Shown in pieces: positions 33,691-43,665 of a DNA stretch of 64,000 bases. The notes under the pieces are model-generated. The model did not search any database. It was not told the DNA's origin and saw only the letters and a list, made by a program, of their open reading frames with translations. The stretch lies in assembly GCA_004519485.1 (NCBI GenBank), contig CP038106.1, positions 434,001-498,000 of the forward strand. The letters are read 5' to 3'. The position numbers and the translations under genes were made by a program. Positions within the stretch are counted from its first letter, which is position 1. The number at the start of each line of letters is the position of its first letter. Source of the DNA: Nannochloropsis oceanica (taxonomy: Eukaryota; Sar; Eustigmatophyceae; Eustigmatales; Monodopsidaceae).

Positions 33691-35007
33691 ATGGACCATC
33701 AGCATCACCCGCAGCATCAGCAACCCCACCACCCGACCAGATCTGCTTCGCCCTCGCAGGAAGTAGGCATCTTTATCCCCGACCTCCGAGGCTTTTTGCG
33801 TCAACTCAAGCGTTATTGGAATGCGCTTGCCGTCTCGTCCTCCTCGTCGTCGCCCTGGGCCCGTCTACCAAGCTACGACGACTTTGAAGCATTTTGCCTG
33901 GTGGCCCTCCGCGCCTACATGCACGCAAATCACGGCCATACCTATATTGAGCGTGGTTTCACAACCGATTCCTTCGCCAAAATTGAAGCGACCGTGGAGG
34001 CCATCCGCGTCCCTCTTTACGTCTACGACATGATTCGCGAGATGGCCCGCCCCATGATCCTCTCTGACCACGAACACCTCCTGCCGTACATGCCTTTCCT
34101 GAGCATGCGTGCCACACGCGGTCAAGGATCTGTGCCGGGCTTGGGCTTCAAGTGTGTCCGGGATCCCCTCGTGACCGTCATGCTCTCGGGACTTTTATGG
34201 GGAGACCAGCAGCCGCAGCAGCAGCAGCAGCAGCAGCAAATGATGCCAATCGTTAAAGAAAATCCGGATTTAGTCAAATGTCCCGCGTCTATCTGCAATA
34301 AATCATCCTTGGTGGTATACGGTGTGCATACTCTTAGAGACAATCAGCCTAGTCTCCCTGAATGGCGCGTGAAGGCTTGCTGCATCTTGCGTCATCTCCA
34401 ACCATCCTGTCCGTGGTACCGAAGCATTCAACTACGAGCTGTGACTGGAGGAGGGGAAGAAGGAGGTGGTAGAGGACGAGGGGGGACAGGAGAGGGGCTT
34501 ATTCAACCTGAGGGAACGTATGGAAAGCCTGCTCGGTTCTACCGGGCGGACGAGAGCCCTGTGCTGCAAAGGCCGGAGGAGGATTACGCTGGAATAGCAG
34601 GGCAGCAGCAGCAGCAGCAGGAGGGACATCAGCAGAGGCAGCAGCAGCAGCAGGTCTGGGGGCAGTCGCCAGAATTGATGGTGGAGTCTCAATCGAAGTT
34701 GCTGGTTGAGGGGGAGGACGACGAGGTCGTGCTTGTGGCAAGAGAGCCTGCAGAGATGCCTCATTTGCTAAGGCATCTGTTGGACAATGTAGGTGGGGGA
34801 AGTCTGGGTTATGACGTGCCACTATTTTCATCTCAAGGAGTTGACATGCTTGCGCCCTTCCCTTGCGAGCGGTCAGCAGCAGCAGCAGCAGTGGCAGCAA
34901 AAGCAGGGGCAGCAGCGGAGGTAGGAGGACATGGAAGAGGGCCGGGTGAGCGTGCGGCGACTACGGCAGCTGGCAAGATGGCAGGGCTGTTTAGGCTGCA
35001 CAAATGA
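33691..35007 (+). CDS. Unrecognised protein with polyQ tracts
   Basis: Intronless 438-residue frame starting MDHQHHPQHQQPHH. I do not recognise the family. Residues 25-180 look folded: GIFIPDLRGFLRQLKRYW, YDDFEAFCLVALRAYMHAN, KIEATVEAIRVPLYVYDMI, then LPYMPFLSMRATRGQG. A CAG tract encodes poly-Gln at about 177-185, a second cysteine-bearing segment follows (VKCPASICNKSS, VKACCILRHLQPSCPWY, about 200-255), and the last 180 residues are Gly-, Gln- and Ala-rich low complexity. No signal peptide or membrane helix. Codon use matches neighbours, so it is likely a real, fast-evolving gene. Shares a short divergent promoter with the AMP-binding gene. Confidence 0.7.
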   Translation: MDHQHHPQHQQPHHPTRSASPSQEVGIFIPDLRGFLRQLKRYWNALAVSSSSSSPWARLPSYDDFEAFCLVALRAYMHANHGHTYIERGFTTDSFAKIEATVEAIRVPLYVYDMIREMARPMILSDHEHLLPYMPFLSMRATRGQGSVPGLGFKCVRDPLVTVMLSGLLWGDQQPQQQQQQQQMMPIVKENPDLVKCPASICNKSSLVVYGVHTLRDNQPSLPEWRVKACCILRHLQPSCPWYRSIQLRAVTGGGEEGGGRGRGGTGEGLIQPEGTYGKPARFYRADESPVLQRPEEDYAGIAGQQQQQQEGHQQRQQQQQVWGQSPELMVESQSKLLVEGEDDEVVLVAREPAEMPHLLRHLLDNVGGGSLGYDVPLFSSQGVDMLAPFPCERSAAAAAVAAKAGAAAEVGGHGRGPGERAATTAAGKMAGLFRLHK

Positions 35008-35269
35008 GAGGATAAATGGGAACGCAAGATTACGAGAATCGCTTGGAGAAACACATTAAGCAATACGTGAACAGAGGAAAGAAAATGAGGCTTTGTGCAA
35101 AGAACGAGTAGGCCTTGTCTTGAGTGACTGGTCTCTTCTTTCGTCCCCTTTCCTCCTTCACGCGCACCCCTCCCACACACCTGAAATTGAAAGGAAAGAA
35201 AGCCTCACCCACCCTTCCATTCCAACTCATATACTTAACAAATTCTCCCTCAAAAATGATACCACTTCC

Positions 35270-35331
<62 letters not shown>

Positions 35332-35378
35332 CTTCTCCTCCTCGACTCCTCCTCCACCTCCTCAATCCTTCCACTGTC
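35008..35378. other. Convergent 3' flank with triplet repeat
   Basis: Between two convergent genes; the main content is the 20-unit GCT repeat listed separately. Both flanking stop codons lie outside it, so it is best read as 3' UTR or spacer. Confidence 0.5.
35271..35330. repeat. (GCT)20 perfect trinucleotide repeat
   Basis: Sixty uninterrupted bases of GCT on the plus strand (AGC/CAG on the minus). It is the longest pure triplet tract in the window and lies just downstream of the small minus-strand gene ending at 35379. Confidence 0.95.
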
Positions 35379-36713
35379 TTATGCGGATAGGTCCTTTGGG
35401 TCGTAAGGTAGGCCCACACTCTTCTTGAAGTCTGCGGTCAGCGCGGGGTAGACCATCCAGCACGCCATGATGCCTACAAAGGATTTTAAGGGGGTGAAAG
35501 GAGGGCGGTCGTGAGTATAAGTTAGATGGATGGTGTGTGGTTTGATGGCTGATCGAAAGAGTAATGTATTTTTCTTAGGTTGAATCATGCATTCAGCATG
35601 CCATTACGTCCGTGGTACATGCATTGATGCCGTTTGGTGACCCTCGTAATGAGTTGTACAGTCGACGTGAATGAATTCATACGGTTACCAGACCATCCTC
35701 CATCCGCCCAAGCTTACTTACCAGCGGGGGCGCCCCAGGGAGCTAAACGCATCGCTTCTCCGCCAAGCTTCTTGACCATCTGTGTGGCATACTTTTGGGC
35801 AATAGCGGCGCTAGCAGGAATCATCTTGTCCTGTAGAAGTGAGAGAGAGTGTTGCAGATGGGAAGGGAGATAAGAGGGAGTAACTAAACCAGATTACCCA
35901 GGAAGACAGGGCCGCACGTCTGAAGGCAAATAACTAATCAAGGACATTTGTCGTCGCTTGGGTGCTCACGTAGGCGTGGATATCACCCACAGAGCCAAGG
36001 AGGCCGGCAGCCTCCTCCCCCTTGAACGTGCACTTCCGGGGAAGAGCAAGGTGCACCGACTGTCCCCGCCAGCCATCCTAGTAGCTACCCATGCATTCCC
36101 CTCATGACTGTAGCTTGGTGCGCGTGTTTTAGCCGGGGCGTTTCTGGCCTTCCCAACGACTGCAAGACAAGGTACGGTCGAGCGGTGGCTGCGTGCCACG
36201 AGGCAAGGGTCCAGCACTGTCTTCCTTCCCACCGGCTCTCTTATGCTTCATGCACGTATCCATCTCTGCACGCATACTGCTCGAGCGCGTATTGAGGCTT
36301 GGTACATCGCATGGTGGTGCGTACATTGTTGTTGAGAGTAGGCAAAACGACCCCACAAGGCAGATTGTAATTAATTGTAGTATTCGCTTGGTGTTGTTGG
36401 CAAGCAAAATTGCGCGAAGACAACCGGTCCAAATGGGCCATCGCCATACCTCCTTTGTCGTATTTTTCGACCTCATCCTTGCTTTGAACACATCTTCGAT
36501 GCTATTTACTATTACGATTTTGAAACTGGAAACAGGGTTGTAGCAACGGAACCAAAGTGTGGGGTCGAACATTGTCATTGCCGTCGCATTTAGTCCTGTT
36601 CACACATTCCTTGCCTGCTGCAGCCTGGCCAACAAGAGTGGGTTGATTGGCACCCAAAGCCACCAACTTTTTAGGATTACGTGTCCTTGAAAAATAAGTG
36701 GGGCCTTGGACAT
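35379..36713 (-). CDS. Small four-exon orphan protein (about 114 residues)
   Basis: Exons read as 36713-36681, 36077-35970, 35830-35722 and 35473-35379; phases agree at every GT-AG junction. The first exon (MSKAPLIFQGH) is least certain because it needs a 603 bp intron. Segments: DGWRGQSVHLALPRKCTFKG, EEAAGLLGSVGDIHAY, DKMIPASAAIAQKYATQMVK, KLGGEAMRLAPWGAPAG, then a hydrophobic IMACWMVYPALTADF and a basic/acidic end PYDPKDLSA. I do not recognise the family. One possible membrane helix plus small size and no plastid signal fits a small subunit of a mitochondrial inner-membrane complex, but that is inference only. Confidence 0.65.
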
Positions 36714-37003
36714 GCTTTTTTGTACACATTACGTTGTTGAAATCACAAATCAGAAGCTCGGGAGGACTTTAGGTTGTAGCGATTACAAGCCAAGCCCTGA
36801 AAGAACAGAAAAGGACGCGATGAATATATTTTTAATACTAAATTTCTTCCAAGCACGCTTTTAATCACTTACTTTTCTTTCTCGCTTCGTACTTAAGACC
36901 AATTTACACGTCTTTATGCCGTCTGTCGTTACTCCTCCCCACCCTTCTACATTTGGCTATAGAACTCAGTGCATTCAATCCCATTAACAAACACATCCTC
37001 CTT

Positions 37004-38005
37004 TCACCAGGGTATCATTCGTCGATGCCGATAAAAAAATCCTCCTGGACATTCGTCCGGGTGCAGCGCCGCCCACACCACGTCCAAGGCCGCTTCCCTC
37101 GGTGACACAGCATCAACCACAGCATCATCATCGCACATACTCGTCGCGACATCCCCCGGGCACAACGCCAAAACCCGCAGCCGAAGTCTATTCCTGCCAG
37201 CCTCTGCCGCAGTCTCCTGTGTCTGGGCGTGCATCAAGCGTGTCGCTGTATTTAGTACCGATTTCGAAAAGCAATACGCCGGCCATGGCACAGGCGCCAG
37301 GCCTCCCCCTTTTGGCCAGAGGCCTTGCTCCTGATTGCTTGCCACTCGGTTGGCGTACTGACGTAGCGTTCCCTTGCTTTTCATCTCCCTTAGGCGCTTG
37401 GCCACCAGACTGTGCAAATATGCCAACTCACCATCCCCGCTCGAGATGTTAATGACACATCCAAACCCACGTTTTTGCATGCCTGGCAAACATGCGTCCA
37501 TCAGTGCTACGGGTCCCCACGCATTAACGTCCAGCGTGCGCTGATACACGCCTTCCCTCCCTCCGCTCCCATCTACTGCCGCTGCTTCGTCTTCGTCACG
37601 CACGCAGATCCCTGCGTTATTGATCCATAAATGCGGCATGCCTTCCCGCAGCTCCTTGTCCTGCTTCAAGTGTGCCATCAAAGTCTGGATGCTTTCTGGC
37701 TGGCTCACGTCCAAAGGCACAAATTCACATCGATCTTGCCCATGCCGCTTCTGAATGTCCATGACGTGCGCCTGGCCTTCCTCCACGTTGCGCGCCGTTA
37801 GAATGACACGGTAGCCCATTTCAGCCAATAATTCGGCCGTGGCCAGGCCCAGTCCTCGATTGCCGCCCGTGACCACGGCGCTGATGCGGGGCGTAAAGGC
37901 CTGGGTCAAGTGGGGGAGGAGGAGGACGAGGAGGAGGGGGAAGAGGAGGAGAGGAAACGGTGTGGGCGGGGCGAGACAGTTCCTCCGGCGCCGCTGCAGG
38001 TGCAT
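37004..38005 (-). CDS. Plastid- or ER-targeted short-chain dehydrogenase/reductase
   Basis: Intronless, 333 residues from the ATG at 38005. An N-terminal Arg-rich tip and a strong hydrophobic core ending LPHLTQAFTPR form a signal peptide with an Ala-Phe cleavage context, suggesting plastid import. SDR motifs: AVVTGGNRGLGLATAELLAE (cofactor loop; Asn/Arg suggest NADPH), LDVSQPESI, LWINNAGICV, INISSGDGEL (catalytic Ser) and YCFSKSVLN (Tyr-x-x-x-Lys). The architecture follows carbonyl reductase/NYC-like reductases; there is an insertion between the catalytic Ser and Tyr (HSLVAKRLREMKSKG), a feature of carbonyl reductase 1-like enzymes. Substrate unknown. Divergent from the DUF1279 gene over 420 bp. 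Confidence 0.88.
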   Translation of the reverse strand: MHLQRRRRNCLAPPTPFPLLLFPLLLVLLLPHLTQAFTPRISAVVTGGNRGLGLATAELLAEMGYRVILTARNVEEGQAHVMDIQKRHGQDRCEFVPLDVSQPESIQTLMAHLKQDKELREGMPHLWINNAGICVRDEDEAAAVDGSGGREGVYQRTLDVNAWGPVALMDACLPGMQKRGFGCVINISSGDGELAYLHSLVAKRLREMKSKGTLRQYANRVASNQEQGLWPKGGGLAPVPWPAYCFSKSVLNTATRLMHAQTQETAAEAGRNRLRLRVLALCPGDVATSMCDDDAVVDAVSPREAALDVVWAALHPDECPGGFFYRHRRMIPW

Positions 38006-38425
38006 CAAGGCGCGGTCGTTGGCGAGGATGTTCTATTTCATATCTGCTCTGTGTTTGAGTTGGATTATATAGAATACGAGGACATTGCGCGAGAAGCGGT
38101 GCAACAGCTGAGCGCCTTGCCTCCCTGTTGCCCCCATGCACTGTTTCCCACCCCACTCAATCTACCACGCATATACAAGACGGCCATTACTCGTTATTCA
38201 CAAACTACTAAAAAGATTGTCAGCCTGCTATGTGGGGGTGCCCCATGGCGCCGTCTACAGTGCTGGCATGCTGTTATCAAAGCAAGGATCGCTGTTGCGG
38301 ATGCAAAACACGGCACGACCGTCTCCATTTTTTCTTACAATTGTTTGACCGAAACTCCACCCACACGACAGCACAGGCCACAGCATAGACCTCGCTCTCA
38401 AGTCCCCAATTTTTCCCGCTTCGTC
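38006..38425. promoter_or_regulatory. Divergent promoter between SDR and DUF1279 genes
   Basis: 420 bp between two opposed start codons, both encoding plastid-type precursors. No gene or clear motif seen. Inference: shared bidirectional promoter. Confidence 0.4.
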
Positions 38426-39183
38426 ATGATGGCGACCTTACGCCGCTCAGGTGGAGCTGCGATCGAAGCCTCCATCGTTCTCCTCGTCCTCCTGTGCCTT
38501 TCTTCAACCAGGGCCTTCGTGCCTGGGCTACCCCGCCAGTCTATCAGTGCCTGGCCATCGCCATCATTCAAGATGCAGCCGTCACTACAGCAGCAACAGG
38601 TACGTGAACCATGTGTCATGGAAGCGGAGAGTGCGTGGTGCAGTAGGAGGATTAAAGGGACATCACAATGACGTGGCCCGAGTTCTGACATCCTCAACCA
38701 TAGACTCATCCACTGACCCCCGCCCCCCTCCTACCTATTCGACAACAGCTCTCTCGCAGTACAATAGGCTCCACGCAACTCAGCGCGGTGGACGACGCCG
38801 ATGAAGTCACAAAAAAATTCGGACTGGAAGCGGGCCTCTTCTCCATATTCAAGTCAGGCGCAAACAAAGAAGGCAAGGCCGTGCAAGCCAAGGATCTATT
38901 GGCCAAATACGGATCCGCCTACCTCGCCACCTCCATCTCCCTCTCAATTGTCTCCTTCTCCTTGTGTTATGCCTTGGTCACAGCCGGAGTAGACGTGCCG
39001 TCCTTGCTAGCCAAGGTGGGCATCACGGCGAGCTCCCAAACCGAGACTGCGGGGACGGTTGCTCTTGCCTACGCAGCACACAAGGCAGCTTCTCCCATTC
39101 GTTTTCCGCCCACAGTGGCGTTGACGCCGTTTGTAGCCAATGCGTTCGGCAAGAAGCCGGCGGCGGAAGACGCGGAGGAGTAG
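38426..39183 (+). CDS. DUF1279 (FAM210-like) plastid membrane protein
   Basis: Two exons, 38426-38599 and 38749-39183, phase 0; 202 residues. The N-terminus is a signal peptide ending LLCLSSTRAFVPGLPR, a textbook Ala-Phe plastid import site, followed by a Ser/Pro/Gln-rich transit region. The mature part holds the DUF1279 core: AKDLLAKYGSAYLATSISLS then IVSFSLCYALVTAGVDVPS, a membrane helix, and LAKVGITAS. A second helix-like segment (GTVALAYAAHKAASPIRFPP) and TVALTPFVANAFGKKP end the protein, as in plant and algal DUF1279 proteins. Family role: organelle membrane protein, function not settled. An in-frame second ATG follows directly. Confidence 0.85.
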
Positions 39184-40223
39184 GTTGAGATATGATGAAA
39201 AAAGGATTGAGACCTGGGAGTCGGTTTGACACGGGAGGACACAGAATAGAAAGATGGTGTCCTTTGGAAGGAAAAGACGGGTAGCGAGACAGGCTCCTTA
39301 TTTGCAGTTAACATATATATAAATACTTATGGAAGTTAATGAGTGAAAAGAGGCAAGTATGTTTAATGAGGTCTTCGCACGAAAATGTCTATTTTTGTTT
39401 GTCATTTCACCTTTCGTAGGAGTGGGTCCAATCAGTTAGGATAATGAGTAGGGATTGAGAAGGTGGGGATGAATAGCGACGTAAGTAAGCTCCAACACGA
39501 ACACCAACACCAAAAAGGAGAAGATAAAAAGAAGCAAATATGTGTGTACGTAAAAAACAGAAGGAGTATGGTTGGAAAGTGTTTCTTTTAGGGAGCTAGC
39601 CACACGTCAAGAAGACACCAAAGATGACCAAACCCTGGCTTCTATACATTGGGCTTTTTATTCAGTTCACACGCTGTTTCGGTGCTGTCCAATCAGGTAG
39701 GTGATTTTCTCAACGGCCTCGCCCAAGCCGTTTCCGCGATCAATCGACCGGATTGCGAAGGAAGCACGGCACACACACACTGTGCACTTAATGCGCCAAT
39801 GCAGTGCAGCAGCAAACAGTTGGCATGATGGCATGCACAAGATGCTCCAGCCGCTTATGGTCGAGGTGCCCAAGCCGGTGCCCTGATCGCTCGTCAAGCA
39901 ACATCATCATCGTCATCCGCCGCTCCCGCCCTCTCTCCAACGTGCCCATAATAACTTACGAGCACGGGCTGCGTCTCTCGTTCGATCGGCTTATTATGTC
40001 CTTGTTCCCGTAAGCTTTACGATAGGATATGATTTAGCCGTACAAGTCTTGATTTTGCTGATGCTCTTGAATCCTACGCGCTCCTTTCTACTAGGCGCGA
40101 AAAGCATACAGACAACGACCACCCTTCTCTATCATCGCAAAGAACAGCGACCAGGCACGCAAAACACAACCGCCACAATTGGACTGAAAGGCTCATTCGC
40201 TGCCCCTATCTCTCCCTGGACAG
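39184..40223. other. Intergenic, may hold first exon(s) of the GFA-like gene
   Basis: 1 kb between the DUF1279 stop and the first certain exon of the GFA-like gene. The true start of that gene must lie here unless it begins at an internal ATG. A minus-strand frame ending at 39667 is followed by AATAAA and might be the last exon of an unknown gene (see findings). Confidence 0.4.
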
Positions 40224-42467
40224 GTTGGCCTTGCCTGGGTCTCCCTGTTCTTCGTCCTAGGAGGAAGCACGACCACCATGTTTATGAAACAGGCAACCTC
40301 CGACCGATTGCTGGGCATGCTGGTGACTCTTGCAACGGGCGCAGCTATCCTCTACATCCAGGTGAGTGATGATTGTCAAGGATGCGCATACATAAGCAGC
40401 AAAAATTTTGAGTGTCCATGACCTTATGTCTGCAGGGGCTCATACACCTCTACCATTTCAACCCCTTACAGCATCGCATCAAGGTCTTTGTCAATAGACG
40501 CAAGGCAAGCGGCAAAGGGGAGCGGTCAGAAACCAAGAAGGTACGTCCAGCGAGAACAGTCGCACCCCGCTGCGCGCGGCAGGGCACCGTCACCGTCACA
40601 TCATGTGCCGTTCCGCTGTGTTGGTTGACATAACAGAAGAGACTGCATGTGTGTATGTATGTACCGGTGGTTGCTCTCTCGGCCTCTTCTCCGTCCCTGT
40701 GCCTCTTCCGCTAGCTTCCCATGGGCCCATCCCACCTTTCCTTCTACCACTATCCAACCACCTCACTTACCTAGCCATCCACCCCACCTATAAATCGAGT
40801 CACTCACTATTATTTCGCTCTTCCCTCCTCTCCACCACCACAACAACCACCACCCTCGTCAAATCAGGCAACGGACTACGGCGACCCCTACTTCCGCGCA
40901 CGATGGGGCCGAAAAAGCAGCGGCAATGGAGGTATCTTCGAGCTGGTCCACCACATAGGCACCTGCATGTGTGGTCGCTTTGGCTTCCGATTGCTGGCAC
41001 CAGCAGAACTTAAGGCCCTTGATTGCCCTGGAAGGGTCAGGTACCCTCATGTTTTCGTGCCTGTCAGTTCGTTTCAACCCTTGGCGGATCTGCGATTGTT
41101 GACTCTATTTTCAGCAAGGGGCGGGGGCTTGGCGAGTCATAATGTGGTGGTGCACGCATTTTGTACCTCGTGTGGAGTGCCCGTGTTTCGGGCGTCGGAT
41201 GGGGCGATAGATACCTTGGTGGTGAATATTGAGTGTTTGCGCGGGGAGAGTGTCAAGAGTCTGGAGGTGACTTATTACGAAGATTTGCTCGGTTTTCCCC
41301 GAGACGACGTGCAGGAAGGAGTGGAAGGAGGGGGGGAAGGAAGGCCGGAACAGCAGCAGCGGGCGGGGTCGCCGACTTGGGGAGAGGGTGTTGGGGAGAG
41401 AGGAGGGGGGAAGGGGGCGTGGTTTGGTGCGAACGCCGGGGGTGAAGGAGGAGGATCGAGACCAGCTGATGCAGCGACAATGAGCGGTAGTAGTAGTAGC
41501 GATGCGGGCGCGCTAGTGCGGGCGACGACCGCGGAGTGGTCAAGAGCAGGAGCAGGAGCGGAGGGAGGGGTCTGTAGATGGGGAGGGAAGATGACGAGTC
41601 TGGTGGACGCCATTCTGCCGGTTCGAGGCTTGTTCGCTGCGTCTGGTGATGGTGGGCTTCGGGGCAGCAGCATCAGTAGCAGCAACGGTTGCTACGGGAG
41701 GCCCTCGTCAGCGCTGATGGGAAGAATGGGGGCGACCTCTCTCCTCTCCCACCTTCTCTCCCGCGCGTCTCTTTCCACCTGCCCTCCCTCCTCGTCCTCC
41801 CGTCCTTTGGCGATTGAGACATGCGGGCATCGAGGGTTGGGGGAGGAGGATGACGATGATCCTTGCAGCGGCAGCAATAACAGCAGCAGCAGTGACAGCA
41901 GGAGCCCTGCTTGGCCGACGGCCGGAGCCTCCGCAAGTATGTGGCATGCGTGGGATGAATCTTGTGAGGTGAGGAGAGAACGAGGAGGACGAGGTAGAGG
42001 AGGGGGTGGGTGGTGGGCGGGGAGTGGCAGCAGCTACAAGACGCCTGCGACGTCGACGATAACTGGGTTGTCCGTCCCCGTGCCGGGAGGTGTGGGCGGT
42101 GTCGGAAGAGGAGGAGGAGGAGGAGATATCGGGGGAGGAAGCTTTTACCATAAAGGGATGGGGGGGGCCTCGGGGTGGGAGAGAGTGAGTGGGGGATGCA
42201 CACCTCCGTCGATGCATCAGTTAAGATACCATTTGAAAAGGCACGTGAAAAGGAGGCTGAGTTGGTTAAACGGTAATGGGGGAGGAGGGGGGGATGGAGG
42301 GATGGGTGGAAGAGAGGATACGGGCTTCCCGGTTGACCACTACTTTCATCACCTCCCTCAGCAAGAGAATGACCATGAGGAGGAATATGAGGGAATGGCA
42401 GAAAAAAGAGAGGAGGAGCAACATCAGCAACAGCAGCAGCATCGTGCGGCAATAACACCACCACCAT

Positions 42468-42498
<31 letters not shown>

Positions 42499-42751
42499 TT
42501 CATTCTCCTCGCCTACCACCAGCACCCCTCTAGCTGATACAACCAATCTGCAGCAGCAACAGCAGGAGCAAGCGCAACAGCCGTCAACACTCTCATCGCG
42601 GTCCAGCTCGGACGGAGTGACGGTGAGCAAGGGCAGCATACCAGCAGCAGCAGCGGTTGCAGCCTCGAACGGCATGAGAAAAAAACAGCAGCCCTTTCGA
42701 GAAGGGGAAGAAAACAGAGCCCCCATTGCAAAAGGTGGAAAGGCCGACTAA
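40224..42751 (+). CDS. Membrane-anchored GFA/CENP-V-like zinc-fold protein with long low-complexity tail (5' end open)
   Basis: Three certain exons, 40224-40361, 40436-40540 and 40868-42751, all phase 0; an earlier exon is needed for the start, or ATG at 40278 is used. Exon 1 encodes a membrane helix (VGLAWVSLFFVLGG) and a second hydrophobic stretch (GMLVTLATGAAILYIQ). Exon 3 opens with a Mss4-like GFA fold: IGTCMCGRFGFRLLAP, then HNVVVHAFCTSCGVPVFR. Family knowledge: GFA/CENP-V proteins bind two zincs through C-x-C...C-x-x-C...C-x-x-C sets. Here the structural CMC and CTSC pairs remain but the middle set is reduced to a single Cys (ALDCPGR). About 500 residues of Gly/Ser/Gln/Ala-rich sequence follow. 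Function unknown; enzymatic activity doubtful. Confidence 0.72.
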
Positions 42752-43665
42752 ACCTGCGGCGGCTCGGGTGGGGGAAAGGGAGGGAGGGAGGAGGATGAGA
42801 AACAGACATGCAGAAGAGTGTGCGCGCGTGAAAAGACTGACCAAAGCGGTAGGAAGGGAGAGAAGACGCGCACACATGTTAAGCACAGACCCCTTTAAAG
42901 GGTTGACTTATCAACGTACACATTCATATAAACAGAACGGTACTCTCTTCTTCTAATTAGGATCCCATTATGGGAGCGGGGTAGAGAGAAGAAGAAGGGA
43001 GAAGGCCTAAGACCTCTTTTTCAAACAAAAAACACACCCACAATGTCGATATCACTATCATCCACCATCAGCCAATCATTATCAACATTAGTTTCTCTAC
43101 AAAAAACAAAGCCCGTTACGTACGTATAAGTTGTGGATGACTGCTTGTATTCTTGAGGCGTGAGATAAGAAGCAGGGAAGGAGTGAGTGAAAAAGAGAGA
43201 AGACGGAAAATAAAGCAACGCAACCGCAAAGGACCAATTGGACAGGAATGGACAACTGACTGAGGCTTGAGTAAGAAACTCGAATAACTCATCTTCCACT
43301 TGCGTACATGTTTGCTTTCTGTTCTGTTAGTAACGCAGGTACCAAGTGTAGTACGTCACGAAGGGGTCAGAGGCAAAGCCCGCCTGTTCCTCTCACGCCG
43401 CGAGGGATGGAAAAAGGCGTTTCCTGGCTACGCTCGTTTGTCTAAATACACCCACGCACCACTCACACAACCCATGAAATATACCATGCATGAACGTAAA
43501 CAGGTGTCTCCTTCCTGTACACGCATGAGCTGCTAGCACCGGAAGTGCTACACGACAAAGCGGACCGGCTACGACAAAGTTCATCGTCGATCTCGAGTCC
43601 TCCGTCATCCGTGCTGGGAATTAACCACCCAACTAGCCCTTGGACTGCGCCACGACCGCGGTATC
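42752..43665. other. Intergenic, 914 bp
   Basis: 3' flank of the GFA-like gene and promoter side of the GT15 fusion gene. Short frames on both strands have no recognisable motif. Nothing else seen. Confidence 0.5.

Noticed and set aside
35272-35345. (GCT)20 as a poly-Ala or poly-Leu/Cys coding tract
   Set aside because: The surrounding frames lack motifs, and the neighbouring gene stops at 35379 before reaching it.
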